DNA of 64,000 bases, taken from NCBI RefSeq assembly GCF_047501535.1, contig NZ_JAZDRJ010000004.1:1-64000 (forward strand). The letters are read 5' to 3'. The notes below the pieces were generated by a model. The model was not told the DNA's origin. It ran no database searches and saw nothing but the letters and a program-made list of their open reading frames with translations. This document shows, piece after piece, positions 34,124-43,376 of this stretch; position 1 is the stretch's first letter, and every line of letters starts with the position of its first letter. This DNA comes from Yanghanlia sp047501535 (GTDB taxonomy: Bacteria; Pseudomonadota; Gammaproteobacteria; Burkholderiales; Burkholderiaceae_B). The position numbers were made by a program, and so were the translations under genes.

Positions 34124-34189
34124 AGTATAGGCAACGCCAATCAATAAATCTAATTGATAGTTTTTATAAACTTGATTAAGAAAACCTAT
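34124..34189 (-). promoter_or_regulatory. ahpC promoter with candidate OxyR site
   Basis: On the minus strand the -10 is TATACT (34129-34124). The position of the -35 (34152-34147) has a poor match, as at activator-dependent promoters. Directly upstream, on the plus strand, four tetranucleotides at 11-bp spacing (ATTG 34153, TTAT 34164, ATTA 34175, CTAT 34186) match 12 of 16 OxyR consensus positions (ATAG-N7-CTAT-N7-ATAG-N7-CTAT). The fit of position and target gene supports the call; no oxyR gene is in the window. Confidence 0.5.
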
Positions 34190-34267
34190 CAGGGCGATTG
34201 GCGCAACTTGATCCGCTTGTGAAACTTTTCCTGCACAGTAGAGAATAGTCCCACAACACTTATATAT

Positions 34268-34280
34268 GGGGACTAACCCC
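34268..34280. repeat. Short palindrome GGGG-ACTAA-CCCC
   Basis: A 4-bp-arm hairpin with 5-nt loop between ahpC and the MFS gene. It resembles the GGGACAGACCC hairpins flanking putA and the one after the LysR gene at 56148 and may belong to the same dispersed family. Confidence 0.35.
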
Positions 34281-34322
34281 CAATAAAACAAGGGGTGCTG
34301 AAAACAAGAATCGGACGCTGTT

Positions 34323-35570
34323 TCAGTGTTCAAGGCGGGGCCTGACGAACAACGGCCTGCCCGCTCCCCACCCGCTCGCCATGGCGGCCAACCCAAGCCC
34401 CGCAAATAACCACGCTGCCGCCGCATGCGCGCCGGTCGCCTCATACAACATGCCCACCAGCATGGGGCCAGACGCCGCCAGTAAGTAGCCAATAGCTTGA
34501 GACATTCCTGATAATCGTGCAGCAACGCGGGGGTCGGGTGAGCGGAGAATAATGACCGTCATGGCCATGGCAAACAGGCCGCCCTGCCCGATGCCTTGCA
34601 GAACAGCCATGGCAGGCAGCCAGGAAACCGGAGCAAGCACCAGCCCCATCAGGGCCACCGCAGCCAAACAAGCCAAGGCGGCATTGACCACACTTTGCGA
34701 ACGAAAGCGGGCGGCCAAGGGCGGCAGCAACAGGCAAGCCACAACCTGCAACATAATGGATGCCGACACATAGAAACCAGCCGTCACACCATCCAGCCCA
34801 CGCCAGCGCAGTATCGGCGCCATCCAGCCCAACACACAATAAGCCAGAGCCGATTGCAGGCCCATAAAGCAGGCGACTTGCCACGCCAGGCCATCATGTA
34901 AGAGCTTGATGCCCGGCAACTTACGCGTTGCAGCCGAAGACCCGCTCTTTAAACTATGGGGCAGCCACAGCAACGCGACAGCGAAGGCGGGCAGCGCCCA
35001 GAACCCAAGCCCAAACCGCCAGGAACCGCTGATATCCGCCAGCGGCACCGCCAGCGCGGCGGCAGTCGCCGCCCCGCCACACAAGACCATAGTGAACAAG
35101 CCGGTCATCAGCGGCACCTTGTCAGGGAAGTCGCGTTTGACCACGCTGGGCAGCAGCACATTCCCCATTGCAATGCCCGCCCCCGCCACGGCGCTGCCCA
35201 GAAACAGCGCCGTCACCCCGTCCACCGCCCGCAGGGCCGTACCGACACCAATCAGCACCAGAACTCCTAGCAGCACCCGTTCTACCCCATGTCGGTCGGC
35301 CAGGCCAGGGGCAAAGGTTGCAAAAAGGCCCAAGCACACAACAGGCAATGTTGTGACATAACCGGCTACGGCACCGGACATACCCAGGGACGCGGCGACA
35401 TCCGGCAATAGTACTGACAGGCTGGAAAACAGCGGCCGCAGATTGAACGCAATGAGAAGCAGACATGCACCCAGAAACAGCCCCCCCGAAACCGCTTTCT
35501 TGGACGGTGATGGGTGAACGGAATGGGCTTGGGCGGGCGAGCCTGTGTTCGCACTGGGATGAGTGGGCAT
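34323..35570 (-). CDS. CynX/NimT-family MFS transporter
   Basis: A 415-residue major facilitator protein with about twelve spans after a 30-residue hydrophilic N-terminus. The opening AFNLRPLFSSLSVLLPDVAASLGMS block is typical of the CynX/NimT (cyanate/nitroimidazole) subfamily, whose true substrates are mostly unknown. It begins 27 bp after fdsD on the same strand, so it may belong to the formate dehydrogenase transcript. The C-terminal region is otherwise unremarkable. Confidence 0.85.
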   Translation of the reverse strand: MPTHPSANTGSPAQAHSVHPSPSKKAVSGGLFLGACLLLIAFNLRPLFSSLSVLLPDVAASLGMSGAVAGYVTTLPVVCLGLFATFAPGLADRHGVERVLLGVLVLIGVGTALRAVDGVTALFLGSAVAGAGIAMGNVLLPSVVKRDFPDKVPLMTGLFTMVLCGGAATAAALAVPLADISGSWRFGLGFWALPAFAVALLWLPHSLKSGSSAATRKLPGIKLLHDGLAWQVACFMGLQSALAYCVLGWMAPILRWRGLDGVTAGFYVSASIMLQVVACLLLPPLAARFRSQSVVNAALACLAAVALMGLVLAPVSWLPAMAVLQGIGQGGLFAMAMTVIILRSPDPRVAARLSGMSQAIGYLLAASGPMLVGMLYEATGAHAAAAWLFAGLGLAAMASGWGAGRPLFVRPRLEH

Positions 35571-35597
35571 GGGGGCATCATACCGCCGCCAGCCCCC

Positions 35598-35822
35598 TTA
35601 TTCCAACAAACTCCGGTGCGCTAACAACGCGCTTTTGACGATGTCGGACAGCCCTTCTCCCTGTTGCTTGTCCAAGTGTTCCAACATTTGGCGGCGCATG
35701 CGGGGCTCCCAGAATTTGCGCACATGTTGTGCGATATCTTCGAGCGCCTGCCCACGATCCGGCATGGGTTGGAAAAAATCGCCAATCTGATTCGCCATGC
35801 GCACTAACGTCTGGATGTCCAT
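35598..35822 (-). CDS. fdsD: NAD-dependent formate dehydrogenase delta subunit FdsD
   Basis: A 74-residue protein with the FdsD pattern: RMANQIGDFFQPMPDR followed by IAQHVRKFWEPRMRRQML. FdsD is needed for a stable, active Fds complex. It lies 15 bp after fdsA. The chaperone gene fdsC, which sits between fdsA and fdsD in Cupriavidus, is absent. Confidence 0.9.
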   Translation of the reverse strand: MDIQTLVRMANQIGDFFQPMPDRGQALEDIAQHVRKFWEPRMRRQMLEHLDKQQGEGLSDIVKSALLAHRSLLE

Positions 35823-35837
35823 ACTCTCCCCCTCACG

Positions 35838-38741
35838 TCATCGAGCTATGGGTTCCGCAGCCTGACGCAGCAGATTGTCTTGTTCTTCCCGGAAGCGGGC
35901 GTTATTGCGCTGCCATTCCGACAGCTGTTCAACGGCGGCCACTTGAACCGCCGTGACCTTGTATTCCGGGCAGTTGGTGGCCCAGTCGGAATTGTCTGTG
36001 GTGATAACGTTGGCGCCCGATTCTGGGAAGTGGAATGTCGTGTAGACCACGCCTGGCTGCATGCGCTCGCTGACTTGTGCACGCATCACTGTGGCACCGG
36101 CGCGGCTTTCAATTCGCACCCAGTCGCCGTCTCGAATACCTCGCTCTTCGGCATCGACCGGGTGAATATCCAGAAGATCTTCCGCATGCCAAACATTGTT
36201 TTCAGTACGACGCGTCTGGGCCCCGACATTGTATTGAGTCAGGATGCGCCCTGTGGTCAGCAACAGGGGATAGCGTTGTGTGACCTTTTCTGCGGTGGGC
36301 ACATATTGAGTAATAAGGAACCGCCCCATTCCGCGCACAAAGCCATCGGCATGCATGGTTTCCAACCCGGCCTCCGGCGTGTCTTCATTACATGGCCACT
36401 GTACGCTGCCCAATCGATCAATTTTTTCGAAGGAAACGCCTCGGAAAGTAGGCGTGAGCGCAGCGATTTCGTCCATGATTTCGCTGGGGTGCGCGTACTG
36501 CGTGGGCAGACCCAACGCGTTAGCCAGCTGCTGGGTGACTTCCCAGTCTGCGTAGCCCGACGAGGGCGCCATGACCTGCCGCACCCTGGAAATTCGCCGT
36601 TCGGCATTGGTGAAGGTGCCGTCCTTTTCAAGAAAAGATGCACCCGGCAAGAAAACATGGGCATAACGCGCGGTTTCGTTCAGAAAGATATCTTGAACGA
36701 TGACGCATTCCATAGCCTGCAACGCCTTGGCCACATGTTGTGAGTTCGGATCGGATTGCACAAGATCCTCGCCCTGGCAGTACAAACCGCGAAAACTGCC
36801 CGCTATGGCGGCGTCAAACATATTCGGTAAACGTAGCCCTGGCTCAGGGTCAAGCTTTACGCCCCAGGCTTGCTCGAATTCACCGCGTACAGTGCTGTCC
36901 GACACATGGCGGTAGCCCGGCAGCTCGTGTGGGAAGGAGCCCATATCACACGAGCCTTGCACGTTATTCTGGCCTCGCAGGGGGTTGACGCCCACCCCTT
37001 CGCGCCCGATGTTACCCGTCAACATCGCGAGGTTGGCAATCGCCATGACGGCTGTAGAGCCTTGCGCGTGCTCGGTAACACCCAAGCCATAGTAAATAGC
37101 GGCGTTGGGGCGCCGCTCCACGATGTCGGCAGCCGTACCGCTGCTACGCCCCGTGGCGTACAGGCGGGCAGCGGCACGCAATTCTGACGCTGGCACGCCA
37201 GAGACCTCCGCCACGGCGTCCGGCGAGTTTTCCGGTTTGCGGATGAACGCCAGCCAGTCTGAAAAACTGCGATCATCGCAACGCGCGGCGATAAAGGCCG
37301 CATCCGCCAGATTTTCTGTCACAATCACATGGGCCAGGGCGTTCAGTACCGCCACATTCGTGCCTGGGCGCAGCTTGAGGTGGTGCTCTGCACGTATGTG
37401 GGGCGATTTCACCAGTTCAATGCTGCGCGGGTCGATCACAATCAACCGGGCGCCTTCACGCAGGCGTCGCTTCATACGCGAGGCGAACACCGGGTGCGCG
37501 TCAGTGGGGTTGGCCCCCATCACCAACACCACGTCTGATTTTTCAACAGATTTGAAGGTCTGCGTGCCTGCCGAGGTACCGAACGCCTGGCCCAGGCCAT
37601 AACCGGTAGGCGAATGGCACACTCTCGCGCAAGTATCTACATTGTTATTGCCAAACGCGGCGCGAACCAGCTTCTGCACTAGATAGGTTTCTTCATTGGT
37701 ACAGCGCGAAGAAGTAATGCCGCCCACTGCACCCACGCCGTAGCGAGCTTGTATGCGCCGTATTTCGGACGCCGCATAGGTAATGGCCTCTTCCCAACTG
37801 ACTTCCCGCCATGGCTCATGAATAGAGGAGCGAATCATCGGCGTGGTGATGCGATCTTTATGCGTCGCGTAACCCCAGGCAAAGCGCCCCTTTACGCAGG
37901 AATGACCCTCATTCGCCTTTCCATCCTTCCAGGGAACCATGCGCACCACCTGTGCACCTTTCATCTCGGCTCGGAAGCCGCAGCCGACACCACAGTAAGC
38001 GCACGTTGTTAATACCGCGTGTTCAGGCTGCCCCATTTGGATAATGGTTTTTTCCTGCAAGGTAGCGGTAGGGCACGCCTGCACGCAGGCGCCGCAAGAT
38101 ACACAATCACTCTCCAGAAAGGAGCCGCCCTGCCCCGCCGCCACGCGGGCCTCAAACCCTTTTCCAGAAATCGTCAGGGCGAATGTGCCCTGAATTTCCT
38201 CGCAAGCGCGCACACAGCGGTTGCAGACAATGCATTTGGAAGGGTCGTAGCTGAAATATGGGTTGGAGTCGTCGGTCGTGTCGTGCAAATGATTGGCGCC
38301 GTTTTGCCCATACCGCACATTGCGCAAGCCAACCACCCCCGCCATGTCCTGCAATTCGCAATCGCCATTGGCGGCACAGGTCAGGCAATCCAGCGGGTGA
38401 TCGGAAATATAAAGCTCCATCACGCCACGGCGCAGTTCGCGCAGTTTGGTGGTTTCGGTGTGTACCACCATGCCTGCCTCCGCAGGCGTGGTACAGGAAG
38501 CGGGGTAGCCGCGACGCCCCTCCACTTCCACCAGGCACAGGCGGCAGGAACCAAAGGGCTCAAGGCTATCGGTAGCGCACAGTTTGGGGATATTGACACC
38601 GGCTTCGGCTGCGGCACGCATGATCGAAGTGCCTTCTGGTACCGATACCGCGATACCGTCAATAGTTAGTTGGACGTGCGCTTCAGCCTCACTTTTCGGG
38701 GTGCCGAAGTCTCGCTCTCGTGAAATAACCGTTTCCAGCAT
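35838..38741 (-). CDS. fdsA: NAD-dependent formate dehydrogenase alpha subunit FdsA
   Basis: A 967-residue molybdenum enzyme that oxidises formate to CO2 in the cytosol. From the N-terminus: a [2Fe-2S] domain (CATDSLEPFGSCRLC with a later Cys), the His/Cys cluster HPLDCLTCAANGDC, two [4Fe-4S] clusters (CIVCNRCVRAC and CVSCGACVQAC), the catalytic-domain cluster beginning CAYCGVGC, and the Mo-ligand Cys in RVCHSPTGYG. All ligands look intact, and the catalytic residue is Cys rather than selenocysteine. A C-terminal molybdopterin domain completes it. It lies 14 bp after the fused FdsGB gene. Confidence 0.95.
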   Translation of the reverse strand: MLETVISRERDFGTPKSEAEAHVQLTIDGIAVSVPEGTSIMRAAAEAGVNIPKLCATDSLEPFGSCRLCLVEVEGRRGYPASCTTPAEAGMVVHTETTKLRELRRGVMELYISDHPLDCLTCAANGDCELQDMAGVVGLRNVRYGQNGANHLHDTTDDSNPYFSYDPSKCIVCNRCVRACEEIQGTFALTISGKGFEARVAAGQGGSFLESDCVSCGACVQACPTATLQEKTIIQMGQPEHAVLTTCAYCGVGCGFRAEMKGAQVVRMVPWKDGKANEGHSCVKGRFAWGYATHKDRITTPMIRSSIHEPWREVSWEEAITYAASEIRRIQARYGVGAVGGITSSRCTNEETYLVQKLVRAAFGNNNVDTCARVCHSPTGYGLGQAFGTSAGTQTFKSVEKSDVVLVMGANPTDAHPVFASRMKRRLREGARLIVIDPRSIELVKSPHIRAEHHLKLRPGTNVAVLNALAHVIVTENLADAAFIAARCDDRSFSDWLAFIRKPENSPDAVAEVSGVPASELRAAARLYATGRSSGTAADIVERRPNAAIYYGLGVTEHAQGSTAVMAIANLAMLTGNIGREGVGVNPLRGQNNVQGSCDMGSFPHELPGYRHVSDSTVRGEFEQAWGVKLDPEPGLRLPNMFDAAIAGSFRGLYCQGEDLVQSDPNSQHVAKALQAMECVIVQDIFLNETARYAHVFLPGASFLEKDGTFTNAERRISRVRQVMAPSSGYADWEVTQQLANALGLPTQYAHPSEIMDEIAALTPTFRGVSFEKIDRLGSVQWPCNEDTPEAGLETMHADGFVRGMGRFLITQYVPTAEKVTQRYPLLLTTGRILTQYNVGAQTRRTENNVWHAEDLLDIHPVDAEERGIRDGDWVRIESRAGATVMRAQVSERMQPGVVYTTFHFPESGANVITTDNSDWATNCPEYKVTAVQVAAVEQLSEWQRNNARFREEQDNLLRQAAEPIAR

Positions 38742-38755
38742 GATGACTCCTTGCT

Positions 38756-40876
38756 TCAGGCCGTGGTCTCGGTGACAGAATGCCGGGAGGTACCGAAATC
38801 TTCAGGGAAGTGCTCAAGCGCCGACAGCACTGGATACGGTGTCATGCCGCCTAGTGCACATAAGGAGCCCCCCATCATGGTGTCACAGAGATCGCGCAGC
38901 AGGGCCAGATGCTGCGCCTGCCCAGGCCCGCCCGCGGCGATTTTGTCTAGGGTTTCTACCCCGCGCACCGCACCAATTCGACAGGGCGTGCACTTGCCGC
39001 AAGACTCTATGGCGCAGAATTCCATGGCGTAACGCGCCATGCCTAGCAGGTTAACGGTATCATCGAGAGCCACCAGCCCGCCGTGGCCGATCATGGCCCC
39101 CTGCGCCGCATAAGACTCGTAATCCATGGGAATATTCCACTGTGATTCCGGCAAGTAGGCGCCCAGCGGCCCTCCCACCTGAACCGCACGGAGTGGCCGT
39201 CCCGAAGCACTGCCGCCACCAAAGTCGTACAGCAGTTCGTGCAAAGTGACGCCAAAGGCTTTTTCCACCAGCCCGCCGCGTTTCAGGTTACCGGCCAGTT
39301 GGAAGGGCTGCGTTCCTGCTGAGCGGCCCACGCCGTAATCGCGGTAAAACGCCGCTCCTCGTTCCAAGATAAGTGGCACGGTCGCCAGGGACAGCACATT
39401 GTTCACCACCGTAGGTTGGCCAAACAGGCCTTCTAGGGCGGGCAGCGGCGGCTTGGCGCGAACCACGCCGCGCTTGCCCTCCAGGCTATCGAGCAGAGAG
39501 GTTTCTTCGCCACAGATGTACGCGCCGGCTCCTTTACGCACTTCCAACGTGAAGCGCCGCCCGCTGCCTTGGATATTTTCCCCCAGCCAGCCCGCTTCGC
39601 CCGCACGCTCGATTGCGACATTCAACGCCTGAATGGCATGCGGGTATTCCGAACGCACATAGATGTAGCCGCTATCGGCGCCCACCGCCTGCCCGGCGAT
39701 GGCCATGCCTTCTATCAGCGCGTAAGGGTCACCCTCCATGAGCATGCGGTCAGCGAACGTGCCGGAATCGCCTTCGTCGGCGTTACAGACCACATACTTT
39801 TGTTGGGCGCCGGCATTCAAGACCGTCCGCCATTTGATGCCAGTGGGGAAGGCGGCACCGCCACGCCCGCGCAACCCGGATTGGGTCACTTCTTCAACAA
39901 TATCGCCGGGCTGCATCGACAAGGCGCGCGCTAAGCCCTTCCACCCGCCATGAGCGGCATAATCTTCTAACGATAAAGGGTCGGTCACGCCCACACGCGC
40001 AAAGGTCAGGCGTTCCTGATTCTTCAGATAGGGGATTTCTTCAGTCAAACCGTGGCATAAGGGGTGAGCGTTGCCTTGCAGCCAGCCTGCGTCAAAAAGG
40101 CCTGACACATCGTGCGCTCGCACCGGGCCATATGCCACGCGCCCGCCAGACGTTGCCACTTCGACAAGAGTTTCCAGCCACAGCATGCCGCGCGAGCCGT
40201 TTCTGACGACGCGCACCGGCAGATTTCGCGCGGCGGCTTCGTCTTCAATTGCCCGCACCACCTCATCCGCGCCCACGACCAAGGCAGAGGCATCACAGGG
40301 CACATACAGAGTCACAAGCTCGTTCTGTTGTGGCTGCCCGGCCCATTTCTGAATTTCCGACCGCGCAGTGTTGGCCGCGCGAGCGGCTTGGCGTGAATCC
40401 CGCGAGCTACAGGCCGCACCGCCCCTTGCTTGCTGAACCAGATGTTCAAGCTTTTCAGGGGTGACACGCGCATGGGGTTCGCCATCCAGCTCGACAGCGG
40501 GAGATTGGGCGCACAGGCCCAGGCAGTAGACGGGTTCTAGCGTGATAGCGGCGTCGCTGCTTGTTTCGTGGAAATCACAGCCCAACAGCTGACGGGCGTG
40601 CTCGGCCAGCGCTTCGCCGCCTTTGGCTTGACAGGATTCCGCACGACAGATGCGCAAGGTGTGGGGGCTTGCGGGCTGCGTGCGGAAATCCGGGTAGAAG
40701 GTCAGCACACCGTGCACTTCAGCCCGGGAAATATTGAAACCCTGAGCGATTCCCCCCACCAAATCGGCGGGGATATACCCCAGGGCATCTTGCAATTCAT
40801 GCAGTGCGGGCAGCAGCCCTCCCGGTTGAGCGGCATGCCGGGCGATGATCCCCAGCAGTGGCGCAGGCATGGACAT
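38756..40876 (-). CDS. Fused FdsG-FdsB: gamma-beta diaphorase subunit of formate dehydrogenase
   Basis: A 706-residue protein joining two subunits that are usually separate. Residues 1-150 are NuoE/FdsG-like with [2Fe-2S] ligands in CRAESC and CLGLC. After a linker of about 40 residues, the NuoF/FdsB part has the FMN/NADH region RGRGGAAFPTGIKW, the ADEGDSGTFADR segment and the [4Fe-4S] ligands ESCGKCTPC plus a later Cys in GSLCALGG. The fusion mirrors HoxF of NAD-reducing hydrogenases. It passes electrons from FdsA to NAD+ and is the first gene of the operon. Confidence 0.93.
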   Translation of the reverse strand: MSMPAPLLGIIARHAAQPGGLLPALHELQDALGYIPADLVGGIAQGFNISRAEVHGVLTFYPDFRTQPASPHTLRICRAESCQAKGGEALAEHARQLLGCDFHETSSDAAITLEPVYCLGLCAQSPAVELDGEPHARVTPEKLEHLVQQARGGAACSSRDSRQAARAANTARSEIQKWAGQPQQNELVTLYVPCDASALVVGADEVVRAIEDEAAARNLPVRVVRNGSRGMLWLETLVEVATSGGRVAYGPVRAHDVSGLFDAGWLQGNAHPLCHGLTEEIPYLKNQERLTFARVGVTDPLSLEDYAAHGGWKGLARALSMQPGDIVEEVTQSGLRGRGGAAFPTGIKWRTVLNAGAQQKYVVCNADEGDSGTFADRMLMEGDPYALIEGMAIAGQAVGADSGYIYVRSEYPHAIQALNVAIERAGEAGWLGENIQGSGRRFTLEVRKGAGAYICGEETSLLDSLEGKRGVVRAKPPLPALEGLFGQPTVVNNVLSLATVPLILERGAAFYRDYGVGRSAGTQPFQLAGNLKRGGLVEKAFGVTLHELLYDFGGGSASGRPLRAVQVGGPLGAYLPESQWNIPMDYESYAAQGAMIGHGGLVALDDTVNLLGMARYAMEFCAIESCGKCTPCRIGAVRGVETLDKIAAGGPGQAQHLALLRDLCDTMMGGSLCALGGMTPYPVLSALEHFPEDFGTSRHSVTETTA

Positions 40877-40991
40877 GGTGCAAAACCTCCTGGGGGATTT
40901 TCAAACTTCGCCTGCCACTGAAGCGGTGCGCAGGCCGCCGGATTCAGTGTACCCCTTAGGAATGATTTGTCACATGCCGGCCTGCCTGCTG

Positions 40992-42401
40992 CTACAGCAT
41001 CTTGCCGGGGTTCATGATCGAGTTAGGATCAAAAATCTGCTTAATCTGCAGCATCAGCCTGACCTGCATGGGGTCTTTGTGATGATGGAAAGCATGGCGC
41101 TTGAGCTGACCGATTCCATGTTCAGCACTAATACTGCCGCCATAGTCAGCCACTTCCCCGAAAACGGCATCCGCCACTTTCCCTTCCCACTCCGCCGCCC
41201 AGGTTTTCTCGGCCCCCAGCGGGCGAGACACGTTGTAATGCAAGTTGCCATCGCCGAAATGGCCGAAGATAAACAGGCGGCAGTCGGGTGAAACCTTCCG
41301 CAAGCGGCGCTCAGCGGTTTCAATGAACTGAGGAATGCGCTCAATGGGCAGAGAAATGTCGTGCTTCAGATGGGGGCCATCCGCCCGCTGCGCTTCAGAA
41401 ATCTCTTCGCGTAAGCGCCATAGCGTTTCCAGTTGGGACAGCGAGGCCGACACTGCCGCATCCTGGCACAAACCGTCCTCAAGCGCCTGGCCGATGACCT
41501 CTTCCAGTAAGGCCTGCAGGCCCTCCTCATTTGCCGTATCCGCCAGCTCGATCAGCACATAACCCGCGTACCGCTGCTCAAACGGCTGGTGCATGCCGTC
41601 TACGTGAGTCAGAACGAGGTCCAGGCATTCGTCAGTAAAGTACTCGAAGGCCTGGAGCCGGGCTCCGCACGCACCATACACCGAACGGAGGAGTTCCAAC
41701 GCCTGTTGAGCCGACTCCACGGCCGCCAGCACAACGGAACGGACTTGGTTCAGGGGGTGAAGCTTGAGCGCCACCCCGGTAATCACGCCTAAGGTGCCTT
41801 CCGAGCCAATAAAAAGTTGCTTGAGGTCGTAGCCGGTATTGTCCTTATGCAGCGTTTGCAGGCCGTTGAAAATTTCGCCGTTGGGTAGCACCGCCTCTAT
41901 CCCCAGCACCATTTCCCTCGCCATGCCGTAGCGCACCACATTCACGCCGCCAGCGTTGGTGGCCAGGTTACCGCCGATCTGCGAGGAATCTTCTGCCGCC
42001 AAACTCAGCGGGAGCAAACGCCCTTGTTCTTCGGCCGCCCGGCGCAAATTGCCTAATATGCAACCCGCATCCGCCACTAGCGTATTGGAAATGGTGTCGA
42101 TGGCGCGAATCTGGTTCATGCGATCCAGCGACAACACGATGTTGGCGGGTGAGAGGTCCGGCGTGGCCCCACCGCACAAACCGGTGTTGCCGCCCCTGGG
42201 CACAACCGGGACACGATGCTCATTACACAGCCGCAAGCAATCAGCCACCTGATGGGTGTTGGTGGGCCGCACCACCGCCTGCGCGTTGCCTTTGTAGACC
42301 CCGCGCCAATCGGTCAGCCACGGTTCGATTTCAGCCGGATCGCTGATGACGACATCCTCGCCAAGCGTTTGCACCAGGGTCTTAAGAAATTCTTGATTCA
42401 T
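40992..42401 (-). CDS. FAD-linked 2-hydroxyacid dehydrogenase (GlcD/D2HGDH-like)
   Basis: A 469-residue flavoenzyme. The PCMH-type FAD domain holds VPRGGNTGLCGGATP and LAAEDSSQIGGNLATNAGGVNVVRYG. The C-terminal half has GHFGDGNLHYNV and the SAEHGIGQLKRH metal and substrate motif. The family includes D-lactate, glycolate, and D-2-hydroxyglutarate dehydrogenases; single-subunit proteins of this length fit D-lactate or D-2-hydroxyglutarate. The start overlaps the end of a GntR regulator (ATGA), so both form one operon and the substrate probably induces it. Confidence 0.9.
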   Translation of the reverse strand: MNQEFLKTLVQTLGEDVVISDPAEIEPWLTDWRGVYKGNAQAVVRPTNTHQVADCLRLCNEHRVPVVPRGGNTGLCGGATPDLSPANIVLSLDRMNQIRAIDTISNTLVADAGCILGNLRRAAEEQGRLLPLSLAAEDSSQIGGNLATNAGGVNVVRYGMAREMVLGIEAVLPNGEIFNGLQTLHKDNTGYDLKQLFIGSEGTLGVITGVALKLHPLNQVRSVVLAAVESAQQALELLRSVYGACGARLQAFEYFTDECLDLVLTHVDGMHQPFEQRYAGYVLIELADTANEEGLQALLEEVIGQALEDGLCQDAAVSASLSQLETLWRLREEISEAQRADGPHLKHDISLPIERIPQFIETAERRLRKVSPDCRLFIFGHFGDGNLHYNVSRPLGAEKTWAAEWEGKVADAVFGEVADYGGSISAEHGIGQLKRHAFHHHKDPMQVRLMLQIKQIFDPNSIMNPGKML

Positions 42402-43171
42402 TTACGGCCTGCGTTAAAGGAAGAAGGAGAAGAAGAGGTTGAAACCGACACATCAAGCCCAAGCCGTTCGCACGCACGCTGCAGATGTTCCTGGGCGCGT
42501 AAGCGGGCCTCCATGGGGTCGCGCGCACGAATCGCCCTAAATATGGCCTCATGTTCTTCGTGCACACTTTGGGTGCGCGCCAGTGCAGATTCATCAGTGG
42601 CGGGGCCTGCCATTTCCAGCTTCAGCGTATGTAGACGGGCCACTTGCACACTGTGGCGCCACTGGTCTGACAAATACGCCAGGAGCTGTGAATAGTGCGG
42701 ATTATGGGTGGCTGCGGTCAAGCTGCGGTGAAAGGCGAAATCCCATTCCAGAGCGCTTTCAGGCACATGCAAAGACGCCCTGAGCTCAGCAAGAATATGC
42801 GCCATGTGACGCAGGTCTTCCTCGGTAGCGCGCTGCGCCGCCAACGCCGCCGCTTCCCCTTCCAAGCCCGCCCGCAACTCGTATATGTGCAGCAAGGCCT
42901 GGCGATCACCGGCCTGTGCGGTATTCATTTGGAAACCGTCCTGTAGAACGTTGCTCAACACCATGCAACCCACACCCTGGCGGCTACGTACCAGCCCCTG
43001 GGTGCGCAACCTTTCGGTCGCCTCGCGAATGACGGCCGCACTCACGCCAAACTCTTCGGCAAGCAAGCGGCCAGCCGGCAGTTTTTCGCCAACGGCGTAT
43101 TGACCCTCCAGGATTCTATTGGTGAGAACGTCTGCCACATGATCGGTCAGACTGGTGCGTTGTTTCAGCAT
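42398..43171 (-). CDS. FadR-type GntR regulator of the flavoenzyme gene
   Basis: A 257-residue regulator with an N-terminal winged HTH (residues 10-75, LPAGRLLAEEFGVSAAVIREATERLRTQGLV) and an all-helical FCD ligand domain, whose histidines usually bind a metal and a carboxylate. It is the first gene of a two-gene operon. A near-perfect 27-bp palindrome lies 10 bp upstream of its start. Regulators of this class respond to lactate, glycolate, gluconate and similar acids, in keeping with the downstream enzyme. Confidence 0.9.
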   Translation of the reverse strand: MLKQRTSLTDHVADVLTNRILEGQYAVGEKLPAGRLLAEEFGVSAAVIREATERLRTQGLVRSRQGVGCMVLSNVLQDGFQMNTAQAGDRQALLHIYELRAGLEGEAAALAAQRATEEDLRHMAHILAELRASLHVPESALEWDFAFHRSLTAATHNPHYSQLLAYLSDQWRHSVQVARLHTLKLEMAGPATDESALARTQSVHEEHEAIFRAIRARDPMEARLRAQEHLQRACERLGLDVSVSTSSSPSSFNAGRK

Positions 43172-43180
43172 AGGAGCATA

Positions 43181-43207
43181 TTATCAGGTTATCAGATAAC
43201 CAGATAA
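43181..43207. promoter_or_regulatory. Palindromic operator upstream of the GntR gene
   Basis: The core GGTTATC-A-GATAACC (43187-43201) is a perfect 7-1-7 palindrome, and the outer 6 bp on each side match in 5 of 6 positions. It lies 10 bp before the regulator start and is a likely autoregulatory site for the FadR-type protein. Confidence 0.65.
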
Positions 43208-43376
43208 GGTTTACGGCACCAAGCATCGTATGGCTGTTGCAAGCGTTACTCTGGCGCCGTCTTGGTTTCCTTATCTGTCGCGCCCTTTCTAAGCCCCCTG
43301 ATTTGCGCCAAAACGCCCGTCGGCTCAGCCATTTTTAAGATAGATCAAGCATTTCCAAATCTGTTAGATGCAGCCC

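Noticed and set aside
35122..35466. Extra ORFs inside the MFS transporter gene
   Set aside because: They lie in other frames of a continuous membrane-protein gene and have no independent start signals.
43335..43348. FNR-like site TTAAG-N4-ATCAA upstream of nrdD
   Set aside because: Only the right half matches the consensus and the position (about 70 bp before the predicted start) is not decisive; kept only as a weak hint.
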